This document shows positions 44,045 through 53,071 of a stretch of 64,000 nucleotides of DNA, piece by piece; positions within the stretch are counted from its first letter, which is position 1; every line of letters begins with the position of its first letter. Source of the stretch: Pinguiococcus pyrenoidosus (taxonomy: Eukaryota > Sar > Pinguiophyceae > Pinguiochrysidales > Pinguiochrysidaceae); the NCBI GenBank assembly GCA_019677205.1, contig JAAMXY010000394.1, positions 49,395-113,394 on the forward strand, in the 5' to 3' direction. Under the pieces are notes generated by a model. It saw only the letters and a list, made by a program, of their open reading frames with translations, searched no databases and was not told the DNA's origin. Position numbers and translations under genes: made by a program.

Positions 44045-45022
44045 ATGATGAAGTACACGCTCGTGCTTGGCCTCATGGCCGCCTGCGAGGCCTTTGTGGC
44101 GCTCCCGGACGCGCGAATTCGGTCGCCAGCACGCTTCGGCAGGTTGGCAGAGGGCCCTTCACGCACCGTCCTCGCGCGCGCTGACGCCCTTTTGCCGTCT
44201 TCTCCCGCAGCGAGCGTATCCTGACGATGGTGTCGTCTTCGTCGTCCTCGTCGGAGATTCCGACGGCCAAAGACCTGCAGCAGAACGCGCTGTCCGTGCA
44301 GCTGACCGCCAACAACTTTGAGCTCACGCCGCCGCTCAAGGAGCACACGCTGCGTGCGGTGGAGGCGCCGCTGTCCAAGTTCAGCATGATGACCGTGCAG
44401 CGCGTGGACGTGCACCTGAGCGTGATCAAGCATCACCAGCCAGCGAAGCGCAGCCGAGCGGAGGTCACGGTGATTGTGGACGGCAACACGCTCCGGCGCG
44501 CGGAGGAGAGCGACGACATGTACGCCGCCGTGGACATGCTGTCGCACTCGATTCGTCGCGCGCTGGGCAAGCTCAAGCGCAAGCAGGGCGCCTCCAGCCA
44601 CCAGACGTTCGTGAAGGACGCATTGAACGGCCAGGAGTACGCCGACCTCGACGCCGGCCTCGCGGACGAGGACGAGGTCGAGGTGGTGCAGGAAGAGGTG
44701 GAGCTGGAGTGGCCCAAGGTACGATCACAGAATGGCAGTGAAAGGGGAAGCTGCGTGGTGCGGGGACGCCCGCGAGCCGCATCTCCGTTTGCCTGGTTGC
44801 TTACGCCTTCCGCTCTGGGAATCGCCCGGTCCACAGGTGACGAAGATCAAGTCCTTCGACCTCTCCAAGACGATGACTCTTGAGGACGCCGTCTTTGCCT
44901 TGGACTTCGTGGACCACGACTTTTACGTCTTCCGCAACGTGGACACCAACCAGATAAACGTAATCTACCGGCGCCATGGTGGCCGCGGCGTCGGGCTCAT
45001 TCAGCCGGAGCAGGATGATTGA
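44045..45022 (+). CDS. Plastid long-form ribosome hibernation promoting factor (PSRP1-like)
   Basis: Three exons: 44045-44142, 44211-44718 and 44837-45022 (263 aa). The long form of HPF (RaiA/YfiA N-domain plus C-terminal dimerisation domain) inactivates 70S ribosomes and dimerises them; in plastids it is PSRP1/pY. The N-domain reads ALSVQLTANNFELTPPLKEH, then LHLSVIKHHQPAKRSRAEVT-type sequence and DDMYAAVDMLSHSIRRALGK. After the last join the C-domain reads KIKSFDLSKTMTLEDAVFAL, then HDFYVFRNVDTNQINVIYRR and GLIQPEQ, the expected F-V-F-R-N-x-x-T pattern. Exon 1 encodes MMKYTLVLGLMAACEAFVAL, a signal peptide with an E-A-F site, then a basic stretch, i.e. a plastid leader. The first donor (GTTGGC) is weak but frame and phase require it. 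Confidence 0.88.
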
Positions 45023-45436
45023 GCTGGGCGGCCCACAGGCGAGGTGGCCCCTTCTGTGCTAGGCATGCCAGAAGCTTCACAACGTTAGATGTGTGTTGTC
45101 GCGTGAGGCACCGTTGCTGTGCCTCCTGCGCAGTGTCGTGGAAGAAACACCGACGCTCACGCAAGTGGGAAAGTGTGCTCCGGGAGGAACACAAGATCTG
45201 AGCGTTATGTGCAACCTGCGCGTAAAAGTGAAGTATGGCACAGCTGGAACGTCCACAAGGCGCCTGTGCAGCGTTGGAAAGAAAACGATCTAAACAACTG
45301 AGAAGGAGAATCAGAAATTTACATCGCAGTGGGGCATCCAGCGATCAACTCGGAACCGGCCGTCCCTCGCGCCATCGCTCGGTCACAAGTAGCTCACTAC
45401 GTTTGGAGCGGGAGGCTCCCTACCACCTTCCCTCAA
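45023..45436. other. Convergent gap, HPF / RING-H2
   Basis: 414 bp between two stop codons. I see nothing in it beyond presumed 3' UTRs; short frames here lack any domain. Confidence 0.3.
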
Positions 45437-46533
45437 TCAGTTGAGAATGCGCTCCTTGCACAATGGACAGTCGGGAATGTGTGGACACACCCCGAACCAC
45501 TGGTCTATACAAGCTTTGTGGAACGCATGGCGGCATCTTGGTAGGACGAGGATGTCGTCTCCCTCCTTGTAGTCCTCCACGCAGATTGTGCATGTCCTGC
45601 CGCTCGAGCCGCCCACCTCCTCCAGAATCTTTAGAAGCTCGCTCTTCTCCACGGCCCCTTTCATCCTGCGAACGCATCGTCAGAGCCTCTTCATCCTCTT
45701 TTTGGCTTTGCATTGCCTTCGGACTCCAAAAATGCTGCGGTCATTCTTGCTCGTTTTGCTGCTGCTGCTTGCTGCTGCTTTTGTTGCTACTCGTGTTGCT
45801 GCTCTTGCTGCTACTCTTGTTGCTACTACTTCCACTGCAACCACTACTACTTCCACTGCAACTTCCACCACAACCACCACTACTACCACCACTACAAGCA
45901 CCACCCCTCCAGTTCCCCTTCAGTTCTTCAGTTCTTTTGCCGATACCCACCTCGGATCATGACTCATGGACCGCGCCCCGATGCGCCGTCGAATCTCCGC
46001 CGCGGGCAAGCGGGCCATTTCCTGCTTGGCCAGGAACTTCTCCACGTGGAGTCTGCCGTAGGCTTCTTTCTGCACAGCTGTCCGCGTCGCGTGCCCAGGT
46101 GCTTGCGCTGCTGGTCGCGCGACTCGCGGGACGCCAAACAGACCTCGTTGCACCACACGCAGCCCCCTCTGCAGCACCTCGGCCCAGCCGCCAGGCCGCA
46201 CGATCTCGTGTCGGACGCTCTGCGGCAGAACGGGCTCCACGAAAGCCCATCCGCGCGTCACTGCGCGCCGAAACGGCGACTGGCTGCCCTGCGGACCCAC
46301 AGTCGCCAGAAACGCGAGAATCACCACCAATGCTGAGGCGCCGACGGCCATCTGCGCCAGACGAGTCGCGAGAGGAAAGCCGGCGTACGAAGCCAAACTC
46401 ATCACGGCGAAGGCCGCCTGCCACCGACTCGCATGAGACTTGCCGTCCAACTGGGCGTCTCTTCATGCACAACTCGCGTCGGTACCTGAAGCCAAAAGGG
46501 AACTCCATTGCCGAACGTGAAGAAGAAGATCAT
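45437..46533 (-). CDS. Membrane RING-H2 E3 ubiquitin ligase
   Basis: Three exons: 46533-46486, 46450-45951 and 45665-45437 (258 aa). Exon 1 gives MIFFFTFGNGVPFWLQ, and exon 2 a helical region plus a clear transmembrane segment (MAVGASALVVILAFLATVG). A basic, Arg-rich stretch follows. The last exon holds a C-terminal RING-H2: CTICVEDYKEGDDILVLPRC, then HAFHKAC and CPLC. The final loop has 13 residues between the sixth and seventh zinc ligands (IDQWFGVCPHIPD), longer than the usual ten. It is probably an endomembrane E3. Exon joins rest on phase and splice sites; the RING is certain, the link to exons 1-2 likely. The 285-nt second intron is full of trinucleotide-like repeats. Confidence 0.75.
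45755..45905. repeat. Degenerate trinucleotide/hexanucleotide tandem repeats in RING intron 2
   Basis: Runs of GCT, TTG, CTACT, CCACTA and ACCACC units fill about 150 bp of the intron between RING exons 2 and 3. Confidence 0.85.
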
Positions 46534-47107
46534 GGCGCCCGGGCAAAGATCAGCTGATACGCTTTCACGCCGAGGAATCGCGGGGCGCGAGGCCAAAGCG
46601 CCACCGACTGCAACGCCGAATAGGGCTTCAGGAGTCAGAGGGGAGGGGCGATGAGCCCAGCAGTCGAAAGGCTGACGCGTATCTGGCGCAGACGCCTTTG
46701 CTGGCGCCGATGCAAGTACAGCGGAAGGGAGCGTTCGTTCTGGAGAGGTGTGGACAAATCAGGTGAGCTCCAGATCCTACTGTGAAACCGTCAAATCTTT
46801 AGGTGGACATTACAGAGGAAATTCCACGAGGAACAGAGAGCTTCGCACCAATCCCGGGGGACTGGGTTTCGACACTTCGACTACACCCCATTCCTATGGC
46901 CGGTTCTCGGCATGTTCTGCTTCTTGACAGATTCGCAGAATTCGCTTGTCCTATAGAGCCAGCAAGACCATCCGCGCGAGCCTCGAGCCTCCTTTTCCTC
47001 GCCACTTTTGGCGCCAAAAACGCGCGCATTTCGCAGCTTTTTTTCCTCATCTCCACCGTTCCGCACCATCAGAGAGGCCTGAGGGACGCGGGCCACGAGG
47101 GACGCGG
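46534..47107. promoter_or_regulatory. Divergent spacer with perfect TTTTGGCGCCAAAA palindrome, RING-H2 / LST8
   Basis: Spacer of 574 bp. The 14-bp palindrome at 47006-47019 lies about 90 bp before the LST8 start. Being a palindrome, it can be read as an E2F-like site from either strand. Confidence 0.55.
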
Positions 47108-48561
47108 ATGTCCAATCAAGTCATCCTGGTCACCGCGGGCTATGACCACAAAGTGTGCTTCTGGGACGCCACTCGACGCTGCATCTTACGCACTCTGAAG
47201 TTCGGCGAGTCTCAGGTGACGCGTTGCTTCTCGTTTCCATCGAGAGCGAGCTGAGATCACGGCCTAATGATGATGCTTCTGGCGCCCAAAGGTCAACGCG
47301 CTGGCCATCAGTCCCAATAAGCGCTACCTTTGCGCCGTCGGCAATCCTTTCGTGCGCATCTGGGACATCGAGAGCGGCAATCAGCCGGTAACCTTTGCGT
47401 ACTGTGGATGCCTGTACCAGGACTGCGACTCGAAGCCTGACGTAACAATGTGCGGGCATCTGCGCGCAGATCATCAACTTTGAAGGGCACAGTGGCAACG
47501 TCGTGGCCTGCGGATTCAACAAAGATGTCACTTGGCTGTACACAGGGTGCGCAGACGATTCTCCCACGCTTCTCACTCGAGTAGCAGAGCCCTAAGCCGA
47601 CATTCTTGCACGTGGCATATCAACCTCAGGTCCGAAGATGGGACCATCAAGTGCTGGGATCTGCGATCTCCGGTGGTCCAAAGGACTTATGTGAACAAGA
47701 GTCCCGTCAACGCGGTCGCTTTGCATCCGAATCAGGTGCGCTGGCTTCCTGGCTTGCCCACGAAGGTGTTTGCAGGGCCCCTCGTCTTCTCAAGCGGACT
47801 CGTAATGTCACGCCGCGCAGGCGGAGCTGATCTCGGGCGATCAGGGAGGGGCCGTGAACGTGTGGGACTTGACCACGCAGGCGCTCACGTCGGCTCTGGA
47901 GCTGGTGCCGGACGGAGAGACGGCCATCCGCTCCGTGACGATCGCCGCGGACGCGAGCAAGGTGGTGGCGGGGAACAACAACGCCGACGTGTTCGTCTGG
48001 GAGCCTGCTACGTCGACGAACTACGTGCCACAGCACAGATTCAGAGCACACGACAAGTACCTGCTCAAGGCCGTCCTCTCGCCGGACACGAGGTACGCGT
48101 GACGATAAGCGGGCCGACGCACCAAGGAATTCATAGAGACGATGGCTGTGACGTTTCCACAGATCATTGGTGACCACCAGCGCCGACAGAACGGCGAAGG
48201 TGTGGTCGACGGAAGACTGGGAGATCAAGCAGACGCTGGGTCTGCACCAGAGGTAGGTCTTCCCGCTGCCGGCCGATCGGGCGGCATGGCCCGGCACTGA
48301 ATGCGTCCTGCTCAGGTGGGTGTGGGACGCGGCGTTTAGCGCCGATAGCAACTATTTAGTCACGGCCAGCTCCGACGAGAGCGCGCGGCTGTGGAACCTC
48401 GAGACAGGTACGCAAGGGATGGGGAAAGGCTGTGTATTGCGAAGTCATGAACAAAGAAGAAGTTTTTGCTCACACAATTGTCGGTAGGGGACGTGATCAA
48501 GCACTACACGGGTCACAACCTAGCAGTGACGTGTGTGGCACTGAACGACAATCCTGCTTGA
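47108..48561 (+). CDS. LST8: LST8, WD40 subunit of TOR complexes
   Basis: Seven-bladed WD40 protein that stabilises the TOR kinase domain in TORC1 and TORC2. Eight exons: 47108-47215, 47292-47387, 47470-47546, 47630-47735, 47821-48092, 48163-48252, 48316-48407 and 48488-48561 (304 aa), all phases consistent. The start [20 protein letters not shown] is typical of LST8. Diagnostic pieces follow in order: [52 protein letters not shown], then [20 protein letters not shown] and [13 protein letters not shown], and the last blade [20 protein letters not shown], ending [19 protein letters not shown]. Length is close to human mLST8 (326 aa). It shares a divergent spacer with the RING-H2 gene. It is among the most intron-rich genes here: seven introns in 915 coding bases. 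Confidence 0.95.
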
Positions 48562-48579
48562 TGCCTGACTTGGAGATGG

Positions 48580-48655
48580 TGTGTTTGTCTGGGTGTGTGT
48601 GTCTGTGTCTTTGTGTGCGTCTGTCTGTGTTTTTGTGTGAATCTGTCTGTGTTTT
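48580..48655. repeat. TGTGT/TCTGTG-rich microsatellite 3' of LST8
   Basis: Degenerate GT and GTCT repeat just after the LST8 stop, within the 256-bp convergent gap to the hydroquinone reductase gene. Confidence 0.85.
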
Positions 48656-48817
48656 CCCGCCAGCCTGTGCTTGCTTCGGGCAAAATGACAAGGATGCCAC
48701 CGATCCAAACGATCATGCACTTGTGCAAAATTTTGGCTTGTGTGTTTTGATTCCCCGTTCGTGGGGGCTCCTCTGCCTTCTTCAGCGTTTGCCTCAAGCC
48801 CTCAAGCATCGAAAGCG

Positions 48818-49846
48818 CTACTCTGATGTCGATAGAGGAACTTTCACGCAAGGGAGGGCCTCCCGATCGTGCGGCTCGAGCAGCCTGTCGAGCGTGTTCG
48901 AGCCCATGGGGACGATGGCGTACCGATTCAGGCTCGGGTGCGACGTGAAGTAGTGGATCTTGATGTGCTCCATATGGATCGACCTCTGGATGGCGGGAAT
49001 CTGGAAGAGCTCGCGGCAGTAGTTCATGAGATGCGGGTATTCGCGAATCGCCTTCCCGTTCGTCTTGAAATACACGACATACACTTCGTCGAAGCGGATG
49101 AGCGTCATGAACAGGCGCACGTCTGCCTCCGTCAGCTGGTCGCCTGCGATGTACCGCTGCCGGGACAAGATGTTCTCGCAGCGATCCAGCGCTCCGAAGA
49201 GGTCCATGAAGGCCGCCTCGTAGGCCTCCTGGGAGCCGGCGAAGCCACAGCGGTAGACGCCGTTGTTGATGCAGGGATAGACCCAGGAGTTGACGGCGTC
49301 GATCTGCTCCTGCAGGTGCTCCGGGCACAGGTCGAGCTGGGGGTTCTTGCAGAGGCCATTCTGGTTGAACGCCGAGTTGAACATGCGGATGATCTCCGAG
49401 CTCTCGTTGCTGACGATGCTCCCGGTCTTCTTGTCCCAGAGCACGGGCACGGAGTACACTCCGCCGGTGTCCTTGGCCAGGTCGTACAGCTCGCGAACAG
49501 TGCTTGCTCCGTTCACCGTGTCGGGAATGAGGCCGTCCACGGAGAACTCGCCGAAGCCGAGCACGCTGGACAGCGGAGGGTCCGAGGGAGCCCGGAAGAC
49601 CCAGCCGGCGTGGTGATCCCGGTCAGGCCGCGTCCTCTGCCACGTTGGGTGCACCACGCTGAGGCCGATGATGTCCTCTAGGCCCTTGAGAAAGAGCGTG
49701 GCCAAGCAGCGGTTGGCCCACGGGCACGCATGCGAGATGTACAGGTGGTAGCGGCCCTTCTCGGGGGGGTACGTGTCGGAATCGGGCGATATCGCATGGC
49801 GATGCACGGCATCGGCCCTTTGAAAAGCGCCTCTCCTGCTGGCCAT
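48818..49846 (-). CDS. Glutathionyl-hydroquinone reductase (GST Xi class, ECM4-like)
   Basis: Single-exon protein of 342 aa from ATG 49846; the upstream open frame begins at GTG and is not conserved-looking. These enzymes reduce glutathionyl-hydroquinones, releasing GSH and hydroquinone. The catalytic CPWA motif is present (YISHACPWANRCL), preceded by ERGRYHLY-like EKGRYHLY. Further conserved parts are SVVHPTWQRTRPDRD, YSVPVLWDKKTGSIVSNESS (the cis-Pro and GSH-binding SESS motif of the thioredoxin fold), IDAVNSWVYPCINNGVYRCG, RQRYIAGDQLTEADVRLFMT and RFDEVYVVYFKTN in the all-helical domain. Length matches the family. No organelle leader is evident, so cytosolic. It is divergent from the Sec7 gene. 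Confidence 0.93.
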   Translation of the reverse strand: MASRRGAFQRADAVHRHAISPDSDTYPPEKGRYHLYISHACPWANRCLATLFLKGLEDIIGLSVVHPTWQRTRPDRDHHAGWVFRAPSDPPLSSVLGFGEFSVDGLIPDTVNGASTVRELYDLAKDTGGVYSVPVLWDKKTGSIVSNESSEIIRMFNSAFNQNGLCKNPQLDLCPEHLQEQIDAVNSWVYPCINNGVYRCGFAGSQEAYEAAFMDLFGALDRCENILSRQRYIAGDQLTEADVRLFMTLIRFDEVYVVYFKTNGKAIREYPHLMNYCRELFQIPAIQRSIHMEHIKIHYFTSHPSLNRYAIVPMGSNTLDRLLEPHDREALPCVKVPLSTSE

Positions 49847-50287
49847 GGCTCGGACGTGAGGCGCTGGGGGGAGGGTGGCAAGGAAAAGGGAAGGTATGCC
49901 ACCGAAGATTTCCAAAAAGATGCAAGGCAGGCGGCGCAGCGGCGGAGTTCGGCGTCGCGGTACCTTATCCACTTATGATATAGCTTATATAAGAGATTCG
50001 TCTCTGCTCGTGGGTTCTAGAGTGTTCTAAGAAGCTCTACACCAATCAGGATCTCCACTGCATCATCGCGCGAAACGTCCATATGTCTTTCTGGAAATCC
50101 ATTCGCCAAAATCCCAACTTACCCAGACGTCCACCAATCCATCGCCAGAGGCGCCTCCGAGCCCTTTATCTCAGCCATTCCATGGCCGAATACGCACCGA
50201 ACGCCGAGGTGTCGCTCTCTCTTGCGCCGGAATCGCCACCGTCCGCGCGCACCTGCGGCCCCGCGCTCTCTCGCCGCCCGAGCAACC
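49847..50287. promoter_or_regulatory. Divergent spacer with TATA-like and E2F-like elements, hydroquinone reductase / Sec7
   Basis: Spacer of 441 bp. TTATATAAG at 49985-49993 is a self-complementary TATA-like element about 140 bp from the minus-strand start. CGCCAAAA at 50104-50111 is an E2F-like half on the minus strand. Confidence 0.45.
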
Positions 50288-52578
50288 ATGGCCGCGTCCG
50301 ACCTGGCAGCCGAATTTCGCGAGCTCGCGCTGGCCCCGGAGCTGCACCGGCGCTTGTCCGCTTTGGGGCCTATAGGACAGCGCAGCAAGGGCGCTCTCCT
50401 CACCGCCGTCTCGGCGCTCAGCGCCGCCACCGGCGCTGCGGACGCGTGGTCCCCTGTCAAGGTGCGTTGTAGAGCTTCTCGGAGCGTGTCCGCGGTGGCG
50501 CGACGTCGTAACGCGCGCTGTGGCCCAGGCGCCGGTGTCCAAAGCGCACATCTGCATGGCTTTAGAAGAGGTGGGCGGAGAGGTCATGCAGGACATGCGG
50601 CTGTCGGAAGTGCTACCTGCGGGCGCGCTGGGCGTGAGTAACCGAGACCTGGACGGCGCGCTGGAGCTGGAGCTGCGGCGCATCGAGCAGAAGCGCGAGG
50701 GCCTGGCCATCACCTTTAACCAAGACCCCAAGCTGGCGCTGGCGTACTTCATGGGCGACGGCAAAGGTACTTGACTCGAGCTGGAACGCCGGGGTACAAG
50801 GCAGGGGACTTCGTGCTAAAGGCAGGGCTTGCCAGGGAATGGACTGCTGAGGGACTGCAATGCGGAGGACGTGGCCATCTTCATGCTCACGACGCCGCGG
50901 CTGAGCAAGCGCCGCATCGGCGAGTTCTTCGGCAGATTGGCGGCCTTCAACCAGGATGTGCTCCGCGAGTATCTCAAGCGGATGAACTTCGCCGGCCAGT
51001 CGCTGGACGAGGCCCTCCGGATCCTGCTCACGAACTTCCGACTGCCAGGTATCGCCTTGTACGCCCGAGTCGCTCGATGGTTCTTCGGCCGGTGCGTTGG
51101 CTGAGATTCCAAGTCTTCTCTTACAGGCGAAGCGCAGCAGATCGACCGCATTCTGGAGAAGTTCGCGGCGGCCTATCACCAGCAGAACCCGCAGAGCGTG
51201 TTTGCCAACGCCGACGCAGCCTTCGTCCTGTCCTTCTCCATCATCATGCTGAACACCGACCTGCACAACCGGAGCCTCGCGGAGAGCAAGAAGATGACCA
51301 TGAGGCAGTTCATCAACAACAACCGAGGCATCAACGATGGGCAGTCGCTGCCGGAGGAGCTTCTGAAGTCCTGCTACAACCGCATCAAGGCCAACGAGAT
51401 CCGCATGCAAGAGGAGGACCACTTCGAGAGCGAGAACGCTCCCTTCGTGGGAGCCGTCAAGGCCGGCTGGCTGAGCAAGATGGGCGAAGGCCTCATGGGC
51501 TCCTGGCACAAGCACTGGTTCGTCCTTGCGGACTCCTGCCTGTACTACTTCAGCGGACCGTCCGAAACGGAGGGTACGCCGCGCTGCACCATTCCCATCG
51601 AGGACCTGAAGATCGGACGTGGCCTGAACCGCCGAGACATCATGCTCGTGCCCTTGCTCGGAGACGTCATCAGGACGACCAAGTTCAAGGTGAGCCCTTC
51701 GGGCCTTCCTTCTCCTGGTGCACCACGCCCAGACAGAGACGGACTGCTGCTGATCCGATCGCGTCGAATAGGGGAACAAGAGCTTCGCTGGCCGCCACCG
51801 CCAGTTTCAGTTGCGCGCAAAGGACGAGCACGACCGCGAGGAGTGGGTGAAGGCGCTCCAGCAGCAGAACAGAATGACGTCGCAGAGGGCCCTCGAGGTG
51901 CGGAACCATCCGTTCAAGGGCCTCCTGCCAACGCCCGTGAAGGAAGGATGGGTGCGAAAGCGAGGTGAGCTCGCCCCCGCAGCTTGCCGACTGCGCGGCT
52001 TGGATTGCCCACGACCTCGTTCCCTTCAGGAATCACGAACTCGTCATGGAAGCCTCGCTACTGCGCCCTTTTTGATCTGCCCAACGGGATGTCCACGATT
52101 TTTTACTTCAGCAACCGGGTGCGTAGGATCTCCTTCAGACTCGTGCAGGGTTAGCCCGGCATGACAGCGACTGTCTGACTTGCTTCAACCATGATCGACG
52201 CAGTTTGCGGCGCAGCGAATGATGGACCTGGGCGAGATGACGCACCAGGGGTTCATTCTCATGGGCGAAGTGCAGGGCCTGGAGGTCACGACGGGAAAGG
52301 ACGGGATTCAGATCCTTCAGCTGCAGACCTCGAACCGGACCTGGTTCCTCAGTCCGGAGGGCGAGGACTTCCAACTGTGGCTCTCCTTGCTCTGGGACCG
52401 CGTCTCCCTCAAGGACGCCATCCGGCGGCAAAGCGTGGCGCAAGAGGCAGCGGCTGCTGGCCTGCGCCTCTCCAGTGGTGGCCAAGAGATGAAGGAGGAC
52501 GCGGCGTCCGCCAGCGCCGCCTCTTCTCCGAAGGCAGACCCCGTTATAACCAAGAACGAAGAAACCAAGGTGGAGTAG
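50288..52578 (+). CDS. Arf guanine-nucleotide exchange factor, Sec7-PH-PH (cytohesin-like)
   Basis: Seven exons: 50288-50461, 50529-50766, 50836-51048, 51127-51689, 51772-51964, 52030-52118 and 52204-52578 (614 aa). The Sec7 domain spans about residues 110-300: LAYFMGDGKGN, VAIFMLTTPRLSKRRIGEFF and the catalytic loop FRLPGEAQQIDRILEKF, whose Glu (about 210) is the nucleotide-expelling glutamate finger, then SIIMLNTDLHN. A first PH domain follows (AGWLSKMGEGLMGSWHKHWF, ending EEWVKALQQQN). A second PH starts KEGWVRKRG and completes across two joins (SWKPRYCALFDL, then FQLWLSLLWDRV). The C-terminus is Ser/Ala-rich. It would load GTP on Arf at phosphoinositide-containing membranes. Metazoan cytohesins have a coiled coil and only one PH, so the second PH is a difference. 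Confidence 0.92.
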
Positions 52579-53057
52579 CCATGCAGGGCTTGAAACCGAG
52601 ACAGTCCCTGGCAGACGTACTGTCTGTGAGGAAGAGGAACATGAACCAGCTGAAGAAGCAGGAAATGATGAATAAGGAGAGGAAATTTGTGCGTCGGGAC
52701 AGAAGGGTATTCGCTGTAACACCAACCTCCTCAAACGTGGCGCACCGAGGCGCTTCGGCAGAACGCTGGGCTTCCCCGCCTCTATACCTATCCTGCCAGC
52801 ATCGCGCAAGGTCGTCCTCTCTGCAACACGTCAAGGAAACCGCTTGGTCCAAGACCAGATTCTCTCCACATCGACAAAGGACAGAGTACCGGCTCACAAG
52901 TACATCATCGTACACATCGTCGCTGCCGCGACAATCCACCGAGACCGCTGCGGCCATCCACTTCCAGCTACCTCCGTCTATTTCCAGCTACCTCCGTCTA
53001 CCTCCGTCTATTTCCAGCTACTTCCAGCTACTTCCGTCTACCTCTGTCTACCTCCAT
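52579..53057. other. Convergent gap with minisatellite, Sec7 / dual-specificity phosphatase
   Basis: 479 bp between two stops. It holds part of the CTACCTCCGTCTA repeat (listed separately); no gene is evident. Confidence 0.35.
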
Positions 53058-53071
53058 CTACCTCCATCTAG
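52964..53071. repeat. CTACCTCCGTCTATTTCCAG minisatellite
   Basis: Imperfect 10-20 bp units built from CTACCTCCGT, CTATTTCCAG and CTACTTCCAG, reaching into the last codons of the phosphatase gene at 53058. Confidence 0.88.

Noticed and set aside
49847..49972. 42-codon upstream extension of the hydroquinone reductase
   Set aside because: The frame begins at GTG, not ATG, and the family normally begins near the ATG at 49846; an extra 5' exon remains possible but unsupported.
52964..53071. Spaced repeats resembling a CRISPR array
   Set aside because: Units are imperfect, adjoin without unique spacers and lie in a eukaryotic 3' region; this is a minisatellite.
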